NCBI RefSeq assembly: GCF_021869535.1
Contig: NW_026262659.1
Coordinates: 8,060,001 to 8,124,000 of the forward strand
DNA: 64,000 bases
Direction of reading: 5' to 3'
Source of the DNA: Mytilus californianus
Lineage: Eukaryota > Mollusca > Bivalvia > Mytilida > Mytilidae
Positions within the stretch are counted from its first letter, which is position 1, and the number at the start of each line of letters is the position of its first letter. The notes beneath the pieces were generated by a model. It saw nothing but the letters and a program-made list of their open reading frames with translations, made no database searches and was not told the DNA's origin. Position numbers and translations under genes: made by a program. Positions 1 through 12,974 of this stretch are shown piece after piece.

Positions 1-60
1 CCTATGGGACAATAGTATTTTCCAATATTTTTAAGCCATAAGCTTGCTTTTCCATATGAC

Positions 61-644
61 AAAGGAGTAAGTCCAGTAAAACCCCTTTTTGGCCCCAAAA
101 TATAGCAGTTTTACAAAATTGTTACAATGTAAACTTTTAGCTATTTATTGGAAAGCATAATACTTCTGCTACATAAAAATGGGCTGTTTTTGACAATACA
201 ATGCACATATATCGGGTACAAACATCATTAAGTCATGCTAAATTACTGAAATCTTCACAATTTTAGAATTTGAGTTAAATTTTAGACGGTTTCCGTCTTA
301 AATGGAAGTGGCCGCATTTGTGTTCATTCTTAATATTTAAATATAAGTTGTATTTGATGATATTACATAACATATATAAAGGTTGAGAGTGAACAGCGAT
401 GCGGCCACTTTCATTTTTGACAAAAACCATCTGAAAAGTGACACATTATGACATATTTGATAGATTTTTCATATTTAAGCTTGAATTAGAGCATCTGAAA
501 TGACTAATTCAGTTAAAATCTTTCACATAAACTAATTGAATCGACTGAAGTAGACACTTAAGTGTTTAAAAAGTTTCCAAAATCTTTCATCAGATGAACC
601 TGAAATTTGAGGCCAAAATCGGCCCTTACTGGACCTACTCCTTT
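61..644. mobile_element. Foldback (MITE-like) element, 0.58 kb
   Basis: A 19-bp inverted repeat (61-79 against 626-644, one mismatch) bounds a segment whose interior is also palindromic: AAGTGGCCGCAT near 305 pairs with ATGCGGCCACTT near 400, extended about 34 bp with few mismatches. No ORF. It probably lies in the next intron of the N4BP2-like gene. Confidence 0.6.
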
Positions 645-1310
645 ACCCCATAACTGCTCTATAGAAGATAACTTCTGAAAAATTAAGCTTCAGATGACAT
701 TGTTTCATTTATAATAAATAAGGATCATTTGTAGAGAAATTCTGCCAAATTTGATGATTTTCTCAAAGGTTCAAGTATGTGCATCAATATTTGCCATCTG
801 AGTAACATTAAATGATGGTAATTTTAAGTTTTGTCTTTTAATCAAAGTAAACCTTTAAGTTTCAAAACTTTTCTTTTGTAGTATAAAAAGAAAAAGATTC
901 CAAATATTGGTAAATATTAATCAAATTTGCCTCTGTTTTCATCCAATCAGAACATATAATGAATTTTAATAAGGAACCTTTCATGTATTAATTTATTTCT
1001 GTCCAGTTTGTTTCAAATTAGCAAGGTGATTTCAGAAGAGATGATAAAAATGTAAATTGTAGAATGAGGAATGGACAATGAATGGAAAGAGATGATACTC
1101 TGTTGACCAGTTTAGCTAGCAATATAAAAATATCAGATATATAGTCCTGTGATTCACTGTACATTTATTTCAAAGTTTGTCTCTTTGAAGGAAAAAACCA
1201 TGTTCTTGTAATTTTTTTAGTCTCATATATATACTCTCATAACAGAAAAAAATGACCAAAATTAGAAAAATTCTGGCAATCTAGGAACTAAAATTTGGTA
1301 TATTTGTGTA

Positions 1311-3090
1311 AAAAAAAGGGGCATATAACGTTATAAAGGGACATAACTCAAGAACAGTACAAGTGACGATACCCAAATTTGCACTTTATCTGAGTTTTGT
1401 TGTAATAAGCATTGTGTATAAGTTTTATAAAATTTGGTTGAGGCAACTTAAGTTAAAGGATGGAAAAGAAAAATTAAGAAATTTTTCCATTTGTAAAGGG
1501 GTATAACTCTAGATCGGTAAAAGTCACACCACCAAAATTCAAACTTGATCTGTGTTATGTGGTAATAAGCATTGTGTATAAGTTTCAAATCATTTGGTTG
1601 AGGCAAACTTAAGTTAGAGAACGGAAACGAAAAATTCACCAATTTTTCCATTTGTAAAGGGGCATAACACAAGAACGGTAAAAGTGACAACATCAAAATC
1701 CAAACTTGAACTGAGTTTTGTGGTAATAAGCATTGTGTATAAGTTTCAAATCATTTGTTAGAGGCAAACTAAAGTTAGAGAACGCAAACGAAAAATTCAG
1801 CAATTTTTCCATTTGTAAAGGGGCATAACTCTAGAATGGTAAAAGTGACACCACCAAAATTCAAACTTGATCTAACTTTTGTGGTAATTAGCATTGTGTA
1901 TAAGTTTCATAACATTTGGTTGAGACAAACTAAAGTAAGAGAATGGGAACGAAAAATTCAGCAATTTTTCCATTTGTAAAGGGGCATAACTCTAGAACAG
2001 TAAAAGTGAGGCCACCAAAATTCAAATTTGATCTGTGTTATGTGGTAATAAGCATTGTGTATAGGTTTCAAACATTTGGTTGAGGCAAACTAAAGTTAGA
2101 GAACGGAAACGAAAAATTCTGCAATTCTCCATTTGTAAAGGGGCATAACTCTAGAAATGTAAAAGTAACTCCACCAAAATTCAAACTTGATCTGTGTTTT
2201 GTGGTAATAGGCATTGTGTATAAGATTCATGACATTTGGTTCAAGCAAACTAAAGTTAGAGAACGGAAACCAATTTTGGGACGTACAGACGTACAAGGGT
2301 AAAACTTAATGCCCCCTCTGCTATGATGGGGCCATAGAAAGGAACTGACATGAAGCATCAAAATAAATGTGGATAGTGTCCACATGTGGACACAGATGAT
2401 GCCCCCGCTTGCATAGCATATAGTTATAAAGGGACATAACTGAAGAACGGTAAAAGTGACGCTACCCAAATTTTAACTTGATCTGAGTTTTGTGATAATA
2501 AGCATTGTGTGTAAGTCTCATAACATTTGGTTGAGGCTAACTTAAGTAGAGAACAGAAACTAAAAATTCAGCAATTTTTCTATTTGTAAACCCCCATAAC
2601 TCTAGAACGGTTGTGTTTAAGTTTTATAACATTTGGTTGAGACAAACTAAAGTTAGAGAATGGAAACTAAAAATTTTGCAATTTTTCCATTTATAAAGGG
2701 ACATAACTCTAGAACAGTTAAAGTGACACCACCAAAATCCAAACTTGATCTGTGTTTTGTGGTAATAAGCATTGTGTATAAGTTTCATAACATTTGGTTG
2801 AGGCAAACTTAAGTTAGAGAACGGAAACTAAAAATTTTGCAATTTTTCCAGTTATAAACGGGCATAACTCTAAAACGGTAAAAGTGACGCCACCAAAATT
2901 CAAACTTGATCTGTATTTTGTGGTAATAAGCATTGTGTATAAGTTTCATAACATTTGGTTGAGGCAAACTCAAGTTAGAGAACGGAAACCAATTTTGGGA
3001 TGTACAGATGTACGTTCGTACGTACAGACGGACAAGGGTAAAACTTAATGCCCCCACCGCTACAGCGTGGGGCATAACAAAACCCTACAA
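1311..3090 (-). mobile_element. Hairpin-ended tandem-core repeat element (GCCCC family), minus orientation
   Basis: Degenerate units of about 165 bp repeat through 1311-3000 (motifs ggggcataactctagaacgg and aagcattgtgtataag recur). The 5' end in element sense is the palindromic ...GCCCCCACCGC/GCGTGGGGC... at 3045-3075. This is the same family as 23975-24395 and 54762-55180. Short ORFs across it are translations of the repeat, not genes. Confidence 0.75.
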
Positions 3091-3108
3091 TATATATACT
3101 GCACTTAC

Positions 3109-3608
3109 ATGTAATGCTCCTGACAAAATAGACTGAGATATCAGGTTACTGTCTGTGTGGACATCATCATCTACAGATAAAGGATTAATAGTTGGTTGTT
3201 CTTCAGTATGCCCTTTATCTTTCACTTCTTGTGTTCTTCCATATGTTGAAGCCATTACACTTCTGATTTGTTGAAGTGGGCTAGAAGATGCTGGAGGAGC
3301 TCTACGACGTTCAAGACCAACTGCTGATGTAGCACTGTTAGACGCAATAGCATGGTCACTTAAGACTGTTGATTTACTCAAGGGAGGCATTTCTTCATCA
3401 TGTGACTTTGAAGGTAAGGTCACATGACTTTTTGGACTTGCTAACTCATGCCTTGCTTCACATTGTTGTAAAGCAGATCTGACATCTGTAGATTCATCAT
3501 TTTTTTTACACAGTATTTCCTGTGCCATTTTATGCAGTCTGTTTTTTTTTCTGTCAATGTTGCCACCTTCCCCACAAAATGTCATTAAAGTATCTATGGC
3601 TTTATCCA
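3109..3608 (-). CDS. N4BP2-like exon 2 (residues 58-224)
   Basis: On the - strand it follows tatttttcag and starts TG, completing Val58, then DKAIDTLMTFCGEGGNIDRK, the end of the CUE domain. After that it is Ser/Pro/Lys/Glu-rich without a recognised domain. It ends at 3109 in phase 0 with donor gtaagt. The next exon is not found in 1-3108. Confidence 0.75.
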
Positions 3609-6600
3609 CTGAAAAATACAAATATATCTTTCAATTTAAATCTGCACACATTAAGCTGTGATATGCCTGAATGGATAATTAATAATTTGCAACTGTTTTG
3701 ATGATATAATTCAGATACCTATGAGCCTAATGACAAGAGTGCACATGCTGAAATGTCTCATCTTATTATAGGTTTAATGTTGATAGTCTGTAATATGAAG
3801 GTTTTACTATAAGCATCACATAAACTTAACATTATCAATGTTCTATGAAAATGAGGTCATGGTCTGATGAACCATGCCAGACAGACATGTACACCTTACA
3901 ATCATTCCATACACCAAATATAGTGGTCCTGTCGCTAATAGTACCTGAGAAACAAATCAAACCACAAAATCTTAACATTGACCAATGAACCGTGAAAATG
4001 AGGTCAAAGTCAAAACAACCATGCCAGACAGCTACGTACACCCTACAATCATTCCATAACTAAATGTAGTTGAGCAATTGTTTATAATATCTGAGAAATA
4101 GACCAAACCACAAAAACTAAACATTGTTAAGCTTTTAAGTAGTTAACTAATGCTGCCACCGATTCCCTATTCCTATGTCTCACTTTTTGAGATAGAATTC
4201 GCAGGCGAGACAGTTATGATAATGAACTATCTAGGCAAAGAATATTTGACATATTTAATATCGTAATTGGCCTGGTATAAACCTTATTGGTACATAATCT
4301 GCACACCCTTTTTCACCACACCAATTCATGAAAAAAACTTTTTGTCACTTATTGAAAACACCTAGTGAAACTCCTGTCATTTCAAGTTGAGTGTGATAGT
4401 TTGTTTTTTCAACAAAAAAACCTGTTTTCCTTCATCAAGTAGAAGTTGAAAATATTTGTAAATGATTTTAAACTCTTCTCTAGTGTTAAAATAAGCCATA
4501 ATCATAAAAATGCATCAGGAAAAGTTGTGTTTGTCATTAGAATGTGTAAATTGCAAACAAATATGGTAAGAGTGTGTGAAAACTCCATTCTTAATAGATA
4601 CATGTATACCAGCTTTGATAAGTGTTTGGTATTACTATAAATTTTCACTTCGTACTATGAACATCAAAATTATTCATTTTGTAAATATATTTCCTTTCTC
4701 TATTGGTACTGTACATGTACACGTATACATAACAACAAAATTATTTTCATTTACCTGTGTTTAAAGTTTTTGCATATGGCTGATATTTTTGTTCAAGCAT
4801 ATTGTTTTTCTTTAATTGTTTAACATTTCTTACCGATATAACATGTTACTTTTATTATTCTTCCCTTAGTTTATTTATTTTGTATTTACATTGTATCATA
4901 GATCAAATTTATTTGTTATTTGTATGTTCAATGGTGTTAATATGTCCTTTGATTGAGTTAAGCTATTTCAGTTGATATTTTATAGTGTGACTTTCTATGT
5001 TGTGATGTTACACTATTGTTTCAGAAAAAGGGTGAAGGTTTGGTACCATTTAAACGTTTAAACCCGCTGCATTTGTTTGCACCTGTCCTAAGTCAGGAAT
5101 CTGATGTTCAGTAGTTGTCGTTTGTTGATGTGGTTCATAAGTGTTTCTCGTTTCTCGTTTTTTATATAGATTAGACCGTTGGTTTTTCCCGTTTGAATGG
5201 TTTTACACTAGTAATTTTTGGGGCCCTTTATAGCTTACTGTTCGGTGTGAGCCAAGGCTCCGTGTTGAAGACCGTACCGTGATCTATAATGGTTTACTTT
5301 TATAAATTTTGACTTGGATGTAGAGTTGTCTCATTGGCACTCATACCACATCTTCTTATATCTAATTACAAAAGAATATGACTTGGAAAGTAAAACATTG
5401 CAGTCCTTTAGTAAAATTCTGTTAAATTTATTCCATCACAATAATGTTTGAAGGACCTTATGCTATATAAACATGATAAACAAAACACATGCAGCAGTGT
5501 AAAACACCAATGCTGAACCAATAACAGTGCTCCAGCTAGAATTGAAAGGGGCAGGGTGCAAGTATAAGGCAGTTTACTTTTTGAGTTTGGTAATGGGCAC
5601 TTCTCAGTTTTTTGTCTACGTTTATTTGTGTATTCATTGTGGCTTTTATTCACATGTTCATATTGTGTATTACTGTATATGAAGACAATAAAGATTGATG
5701 AAGTTTTTATTAAATCGGCAAATATTATTTCACATTGTTTGTAACTGTGTCAGAGACTTGATCACTGAATAGGTTAAGCAGCACTTGGACTGTAACAGAA
5801 GATACATGTACGTACGTATCACATGTTTTTGTTTTGATTGTTATGTCTCAAATCTGGGACTTATATAATGAATCTATTGGTCAATGTTCCTGTCCTTGTA
5901 ATTAGCTTATGGTTAGTATATATATGCTACACAATAGAGAAAATGTTTTAAAATTATAATTAAATACAGAAAAATGGGCAAAAAAATTAAGAGAATAAAG
6001 GATGCTTAAATATACAGAATAGAGAAAACTTGTATAAAAATAAATAATACAGAAAAGGATGACTCAAGTCCCCTCCCCAACCCCCTGGCGTGGAGTTCAA
6101 ACATGCTGACCCAAGCCAACACTGACACATTCTCAAATTTAAATTAAATTATTATTTAGACAAGGCCAAAAATAAAATTTAAATTGTTTGATGTTGCCTA
6201 CATGTACCTACCCACCTAAATACAGCCTACCTAGAAAATTTTTTGACACAAATCCGAAATCGTTTCAAATTTTGTTTTCAAAGATTTATTTTTTCCTGCT
6301 CTGATGTCATTTTCTTGTCTAAAACATTTAACTTATGCTGCTGGCCGAAATAAAAAAAAAAAGAAGAGCAATTTGTATACTGTGGATTCTTTTATTTTCT
6401 TAGATCAAGGAAACATTGTATTTACATAGATATTTGATTTCATGGTCTTACAAAAGTCTGTGTACCAGCCTATAAAAAATTTGTACTTGTTGAACATTTG
6501 AATCGTTGTTCATATGTACCAACGAATTCCACGAACATTGGTTTCCTACGAATAGAAATGAATCCACAGTATCACATGTGCATTGTAGAAACAGCACAAG

Positions 6601-9600
6601 GGCATTCTGGAACAGGGTGTAGGGGCAGAAGAGTGAGGCTAAGGGAACCAAGGGAGGGATGCCTTCTATTTTGGACTAACGATACCTCATGAATACCCAA
6701 TTACATTTTGTAATTTAAACATCGTTGTCATGGTTATGCAATGTTATGAAAGTAAAGAGAAATTCACAATGAAGCGTTTAATTTTGATATTAATCAGTAA
6801 ATATTGAATTTTTTAAAATTAAAATTGCATATTATTAATGCGGATTAGGTCAATTATAAGAGTATTTGAAAAGAAATAAAGCTGACATAAACATGAACAA
6901 TTAATGTTGGCATTTGGGAAAAGCAGAGATGGACAGGAAAGCGACCTCTTTGCTCTAGTCACCCAGCAAGCCCTGCACTTGACTAATAACCCATAAAAAA
7001 GGTCAAAGTCAGATGGACATGTACATGTACAACTTATAAGCCTTTATACAAATGTATGTATCAAATATAGTTGACCTATTGCTAAAATATTTTAAACTTC
7101 CCCAAAAATGCAACAAATATCATAAATATGCTGTGGGACAAATATTGGCCATTCACAGGCCTAAATGTCTCTAAATGTTAACAAAAATGTCAGATACAAT
7201 CATCAGGTCCTAAAATCTCAATTCAAACATGTTTCAATATCGTTTTAGTCACCACCATCATATTTGATGAATCCTTCAATATTGTATCCTTCCATTTTTC
7301 TGTTAAAATTGAGAAAAATTTAAAAACCATAGGATTTTGTTATCATCTGAGTATAAGACGATGGATATAGTATACAAGTTGTAAATCTGAACCAGTTTCA
7401 TTTATTTTTACATGTAAGGATTTTATTGAAAACAGAATTTTTTAGTTTTCTTCTTAACCTTTCTGTCAGTCTGATATTTGTTTGATGATGTAAATCTTTT
7501 TAGTTTGTCTCAGCAAATGTCTGAGTCCTCTGATGAATTTCCTGGTCTGGTATCTGAGAAACGAACCTAACCATGAAAACTTTACATTAAACACTTAACC
7601 AAGAAAGGAGGTCACAGACAGTGAACCCTGTTCTAAGACAAAAATGTATATACCGGTACATGTATAATAAAATTGAATATGGAAATATGTAGTCTTGATG
7701 ATAAACTTTTGCAGCCACCACCCAATCCTCATTTTTGAAAAATTTTGTATAGGTTTTATTTGCCTGTTACTGCAGTAGAAATTCTTAAAAAGACAGTTAA
7801 ATGTTTAGAAAATTATTTTTTTCCACAGAAATGTAAAAGGTGTCCAGTGTTAAGTTGGACCAACTTGGACATTGATTTTCCTTATATTTTTCCTTTATAG
7901 CTGAATCAAAATGAAGGAAACATGTAATTATCAATTTCAGCTTTGATTTCTTTTGTTGGAAAAGTCAGTATTGGATGTCAGAAAGTTTTTAAAGGACAGA
8001 AAATGAAGAACAAATCAAAATATGTTGGACAAACTGAGACATTTTCATACATGTGAACCTTCCCTCTGGGAGACAATAATCCTGTTTACAGGGGGTCTCC
8101 TTCAGTCTTCCATCCCCCTAGTTGAAGAGATCAAAATCTTGTGTATCAAATATTTCATAAATGAAAATATACATAATTTTACTTATTCTGAAGGCAATTG
8201 TGTTTGGATTTTTACAAACCAGGGATTGACAGGTACACAATTGTGTGAATAAAATTTGTTTTAATATTAAGTGATTGTTTCCTCTCCAATAGAGGTATTT
8301 ACACTTGTATGCAAATTTGGCTGCCATTACTTTAAACCACACAAGTTCTCGCAAAATATTGCATCCTGGGCATATCACAGATAAGAACTAGTATATACGA
8401 TAAGCAGGGATCTCCATGGATGAAAATTTAAAGATGGAGGAACTTTCACCATGACAAAACCCCCGCGTCTACGGTGTGGCGTGATTGAAAATATTTCATT
8501 CCCCCATTTCCATTAAAGGAATGGTGATCAGACTGATATATTGCTTTTTATGTTTATTTCTTTATAGAATAATCAATGTAATAAAATTTTTCATTAATTG
8601 TCATTTGTAACAATTTCAATGCCAAGCCTGCATGAGAATGACCACAAGCTGTCCTTGAGGTTCCAAAGTCGTTTTCTTGTTATTTTGGTAATTGTTTAGG
8701 GCTTAAAAATCTGGGGGACCTTTTTTTCACTGTCAAATTCAGAAGTCATGAACCGGTATCGACAATTGCAGCATCAACAAGAAGTTTCGTATCTGTTTTG
8801 TAAAACGTTGAAGAAAGATTTTGAGGGCAAACGTTTACAACTTAAAAGGTTTTGATGACTTTAAATTGCAAATTTCATAGTAATATACTGTGCAACATTC
8901 ATCTTTTGATTCTGAATTCAAACCGGATGTATCAATTTGATTGTACACTACGAAATGAATTCGGAATTATGATACGAAATTTCTTCAGATTGTCAAATTG
9001 CAGTTAATCAGTTAATATTCATGCATTTGCTTTTAAACTTGTAAAGTGATTCCATATTATTGATAATTGCTATACTCATGTTATTTGGCATGAAACTATG
9101 TTCTGTTTTACGTCTTATTTTGTACTCGTTTAAAAGGAGGAATGCTGATTGCATAAGTCAATATAAAAGCATGTGTTCGACTTTTTAAACTTTTTTCTTT
9201 GTAACTGGATTTAAAAATTTTTTTTAATCTAAACTTTTATTAGTATTTGCTGAAACGTAATTAAATAATGCAATCAATCATCTATCTTGATCAAGTGATC
9301 TCCTGTAAGGTGTGTCGATCTACCTGTACAAGTGATTAGCGATCTTCTGCCGGATATCCCTCAGGGCTTCAAGACCCTTTGGATTATAATACAATAAGCC
9401 TAAGGGTTATGCGATTATATGCAATTGATTATTATTGCTAATAAAAAAGGCGGCAGCTAGCGAGACGAAAACAAATTTTAACAATTGCGGTGATCATTTG
9501 ACGATGGCGGAAGATAATTTAACGATGGCGTAAGAAATTTTAACGATGGCGGTCCGCCATTATAAAACAGGTCATTGAGATCCCTGGGTAAGGGATCATT

Positions 9601-11462
9601 CAGATATATGCAGCCGCTCCACTCTGGAATAGCTTGCCAAACCTTTTTAGGACTGAATATAGTTTTTCTGATTTAAGAGTTTGTTTCAGTCTTGGAATGG
9701 TTTGAAGTGCCGTTGCTCAGCCTGCAGATAGTTGAAATCTGCTTGTTTTTGTCTCTGTGCATAGTTATTTAGCAGAGATTCGATTCAAAGAGGCAATTGC
9801 CACATTGGTCATGTTGGTCCCCGTTTGGAACTATGCTCAGCACACCAAATTTTTCAATTTATTCAAATTTGTGGTCTGGCTTCGCTAAATATAATATTAT
9901 TTTTAGCTTATTGCAGATGCTTTGTTTACAGTTAAATGCTTATGCTTCATTTTATCATGTTTATTCAGTTTTTGATTATCACTCACTTCTTCAATATTAG
10001 AATTCTTATTATGTTTAAAGTTGTTCATTCTCTTATTTTACTTTTATTGTGCTAGTTTTTAAAATGAATTTCTTAAGTTTTTTTAAATACCAAATTGTAT
10101 CATGATTCTTACCTACATGTATCATGCCTATATTGTAAATTTTTCTTACTGCTTATTCCAAATTTTTAGTAGATACATTTTTATCATACTTCAAATTTGT
10201 TTAAACATGTTAATTGTTTGCACCTGTCCTAAGTCAGGAATCTGATGTTCAGTAGTTGTCGTTTGTTGATGTGGTTCATAAGTGTTTCTCGTTTTTTATA
10301 TAGATTAGACCATGTAGACCGTTGGTTTTCCCGTTTGAATGGTTTTACACTAGTCATTTTTGGGGCCCTTTATAGCTTGCTGTTCGGTGTGAGCCAAGGC
10401 TCCGTGTTGAAGACTGTACTTTGACCTATAATGGTTTACTTTTATAAATTTTGATTTGGATGGAGAGTTGTCTCATTGGCACTCATACCACATCTTCTTA
10501 TATCTATAAACCAAGTCTTTCAAATATAAATGCCAAATTTTAAGTTTGAAATGTATGATATTTTATCATTATTGTTTTTATGTTATTTATATGTTGATAT
10601 ATTCAGTCAAAAGCTCTTTTGAGCTTGTGTTGTACAGTTTTTAAACACTGTATGCCGAATCAAAATAAAATTTTCTTATCTTATCATTCAAAACTTTTGA
10701 CATCATGATTAAGAAGTGGTTGTTGCATGACGTCAGAAGGGTTAATCATGTTAATCAGAGACAATTCTAGGGTCATATGGAACAAAATCAGCTAAATATC
10801 AAAAAGTAATATTATGTCTATAAATTTTTTTGTTCTCCTTTTAGTTGAAAAATATAACCAATTTCCTGACAAAAATTAACACTTGTATGCCATGTAATGT
10901 ATGCATATAAATTATCAGAAAATGAAAATGTTACATACAAATTTCTTTAACAATTAAACTATTCTCCAAGTTGAATAAATTCAGACCAGAAATGACCCAC
11001 ACTACATGATGACTACATGTGTATTCCTATTTTAAATGTGGTTTTATGGAAAATATAGACATTGAAAGTGACAAATTCATAGGTCTACACACTGTACCCT
11101 TTGAGCAGAAGACCCTTACAATAGTAGGGTTGAGAACACTCACCCAAATTATGGGATATTAAAATTGTGCAAAATTTATTGGAGACTGTAAACCTGGTAA
11201 TGTTTACTAGTGATGGATTTGTGGTAGATTATTTTTAGTCTATTGCAGTTTTACAATAAACTTTGTATTCAATGATGCCCCTAAACTTGCCTTTCCAGTC
11301 CATTTCTGTTAAAATCATGTGGACGACCTCTGGTTCAACTTTCCCATGAAACATTTCCTGGAGCACTTGAAAAATTTTGTCATTCTCAGAATGATCAAGG
11401 ATAGAGTTGATTCCAAATTTAGGCACTTTACTTGGACTTTTTTGTCTATTTGAGTGTGCCAT
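3109..11462 (-). CDS. N4BP2-like CUE-domain protein, 5' part (exons 1-2)
   Basis: Two exons on the - strand join in frame: 11462-11291 (57 codons plus one base) and 3608-3109 (two bases plus 166 codons), giving residues 1-224. Residues 29-70 form a CUE ubiquitin-binding domain split by the intron: KIFQVLQEMF, then EPEVVHMILTEMDWK joined to VDKAIDTLM. I recall human N4BP2 with DPDVVYLMLSECDFK then VENAMDCLL at its N terminus, so N4BP2 is the best match. Vertebrate N4BP2 continues with a P-loop kinase-like domain and a C-terminal Smr domain, which would lie beyond the left edge. Residues 71-224 are Ser/Pro-rich and disordered. The ATG at 11462 has a strong context (ACGATGG). The junction uses a GC donor. 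The gene is divergent from Pds5, an arrangement also seen in vertebrates. Another CUE protein is possible but fits the position less well. Confidence 0.72.
3830..4140. repeat. Two tandem units of about 148 bp
   Basis: accatgccagacag recurs at 3871 and 4019 with flanking aaaatgaggtca and acaatcattcca in both. It resembles the core of a dispersed mussel element. Related but very degraded sequence occurs near 6960-7630. Confidence 0.55.
4770..5362 (+). mobile_element. Copy of a roughly 600-bp dispersed nonautonomous element
   Basis: Nearly collinear with 46750-47350 from the tgttcaagcatattg region to the terminal catcttcttatatct. No ORF. Shorter copies are at 10206-10509 (+), 51655-51840 (-) and 57205-57418 (-). 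Confidence 0.75.
5370..8400. other. Intron of N4BP2-like gene, no further gene seen
   Basis: AT-rich sequence with patches of dispersed repeat: a gaatagagaaaa-type low-complexity repeat at 5935-6060 and a tandem-element core remnant at 6960-7630. Open frames are short and lack conserved motifs. Confidence 0.5.
8405..9586. mobile_element. Possible hAT-like nonautonomous DNA transposon, 1.18 kb
   Basis: Bounded by CAGGGATCTC (8405-8414) and GAGATCCCTG (9577-9586), an exact inverted pair with the CAGGG...CCCTG form common in hAT elements. An 8-bp target duplication is not clear. The right part has three or four repeats of a taacgatggcgg unit and a GGCGGTCCGCC palindrome (9549-9559). No transposase frame. 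Confidence 0.45.
9600..10690 (+). mobile_element. Degenerate LINE 3' end with a nested insertion
   Basis: 9612-9707 translates to YAAAPLWNSLPNLFR and neighbours, the signature of the C terminus of CR1/L2-type LINE ORF2. The tail near 10610-10685 (gagcttgtgttgtacag ... aataaaattttcttatcttatc) is a typical LINE 3' end. 10206-10509 is an inserted copy of the 600-bp family. Confidence 0.6.
10206..10509 (+). mobile_element. Truncated copy of the 600-bp dispersed element
   Basis: Matches 5074-5362 and 47060-47350 from gtttgcacctgtcctaag to cttcttatatct; the 5' half is missing. Inserted in the LINE 3' tail. Confidence 0.75.
11291..11462 (-). CDS. N4BP2-like exon 1 (residues 1-57)
   Basis: Starts at ATG 11462 in an ACGATGG context and ends TEMDWK plus one G at 11291. 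The intron then begins GCAAGT rather than GT, within AAAG/GCAAGT, the usual strong context for GC-AG introns. Reading on without splicing gives a non-homologous extension and a stop. Confidence 0.75.
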
Positions 11463-11650
11463 CGTAAACAAAATTCTTCGAATTTGGGTTTATCAGGAGA
11501 TCAGGTAAACAATTGAATATTTAAACGTTCTAAACATTGTCATAGCCTTTTCTTGGATGGAATTTCGATATTTACAAATGTCACGAAAACGTGTGATGGC
11601 TTCTGCGCATGACAAAAACTAACAATGTGAAGCGTGATCGGACTAAAACA
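11463..11650 (-). promoter_or_regulatory. Probable promoter/5' UTR of the N4BP2-like gene
   Basis: DNA directly upstream of the ATG contains several CpGs in an otherwise CpG-poor region and a TGCGCATG-like core (about 11603-11611) resembling an NRF1 half-site. No TATA box was recognised. This rests on position and composition only. Confidence 0.3.
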
Positions 11651-11858
11651 CAATTCCGGAAAGTTGCAATCCATCGATCAACATGGCAATTTCAGAGGGA
11701 ACATCTACATCTCCTTTTCTTTCATGCTACAATTTTGGTGATTACCATTTTTTTCTTGCCTCACACCTTATCATTTTTTTTCTATCTCCCAAACTTTTTG
11801 ATCGATTGATTGATTGACAAATATATTATTAAGATTGTACTATTTCAAAATATTTATC

Positions 11859-11860
<2 letters not shown>

Positions 11861-11909
<49 letters not shown>
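11861..11909. repeat. (GATT)n microsatellite
   Basis: About 12 uninterrupted GATT units, flanked by a direct repeat of taagattgtactatttc-type sequence (11830 and 11915). Confidence 0.95.
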
Positions 11910-11944
11910 TTTTTATAAGATTGTACTATTTTGAAATATATGAG

Positions 11945-12320
11945 GTGTGGATGGGGGTTTACAGAATAGAGAATAATGGGCAAAAATTATAAAGAATAGA
12001 GAAAAATGGACCCCAAAAAATTAAAGAATAGAGAATAATGAGGCGCTAAAATATAAAGAATAGAGAAAATGGCCTAAAAAATGAAAGAATACAGAATTGA
12101 AGGACCCCACATCCAGACCTCAATATATGGGGTAGCATGTTTGTTTTCTGCAAGCTCAGTACAGGCTGTGCTAAATTTTCATATATGGTATTGATTATGA
12201 CTCGGAGCAAAGAAATCCAATATTGTCACCGGCAATATAAAAAATATAAAATCACAGAATTTTGGACAAGAATATGAGAAGATAAAAAGAATTTTGGATC
12301 AGAATAGAAAAAAAATAAAT
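11945..12320. repeat. Tandem gaatagagaaaa-type repeat
   Basis: Five to seven degenerate units of about 35 bp containing aaagaatagagaataatgg. The same unit type occurs at 5935-6060. Confidence 0.6.
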
Positions 12321-12446
12321 TTGGTCGACTTACTATTTGGCTTGCTATACATACTAAAATAGATTTATTATTTTACAGTATTTTCCTACATCAGAAATAA
12401 ATCATCTGAGTAATCTCCCATTTAAAGTAGTTTTATGAAATATTGC

Positions 12447-12620
12447 AGTGGCGGATCCAGAACTTTTTGTAAAGGGGGGGGGGGGGGGGGGGCTGACTGA
12501 CCTAAAAGGGGGGCGCTCCAGTCACGCTTCAGTGATTCCCTATATAATCAACCAAATTTTTCCCACGAAAGGGGGGGGGTCCGGGTCCCCCATCCATCCC
12601 CCCACCCCTGGATCCGCCTA
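12447..12620. mobile_element. Short MITE with TGGCGGATCCAG ends
   Basis: TGGCGGATCCAG at 12449 and its inverse CTGGATCCGCC at 12608 enclose G-rich and C-rich tracts. This terminus is widespread in invertebrate repeats. No coding capacity. Confidence 0.65.
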
Positions 12621-12974
12621 TGTATTGCAGCCAATCAAACAGTTTTCTTGAAAAGGTTACCACTAGTTGAATTCATATGAATTTCAGCTTCATTACAATT
12701 TAAAAAATCCAATACAAAAATTCCATTTCTGCATCAAAGTTTGTTATATCTTCAGTAATAGTTGGGACCGGTTATTGCGGTAATTTGCCTTCCAATAGTG
12801 GATGGAAGGTCGATTGCCTGGTAAGACGTTTGAATAATAAACTTTTCCAAGACATTCACCTACAATGTTGATACGGGATGCACAGATCATCATGAGCACT
12901 ACGTCAATTACTAGAAGTCATTTAACAAAACTTAACGACAAAAGAGATGATTTCAGCTTCCCATTAATTTCTAT

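Noticed and set aside
1448-3075. Minus-strand ORFs with recurring [15 protein letters not shown]
   Set aside because: The same peptide arises from each core unit of the GCCCC element here and at 24000 and 54800; repeat translation, not a gene family.
12448-12651. ORF with glycine runs
   Set aside because: Translation of a MITE with poly(G)/poly(C) tracts.
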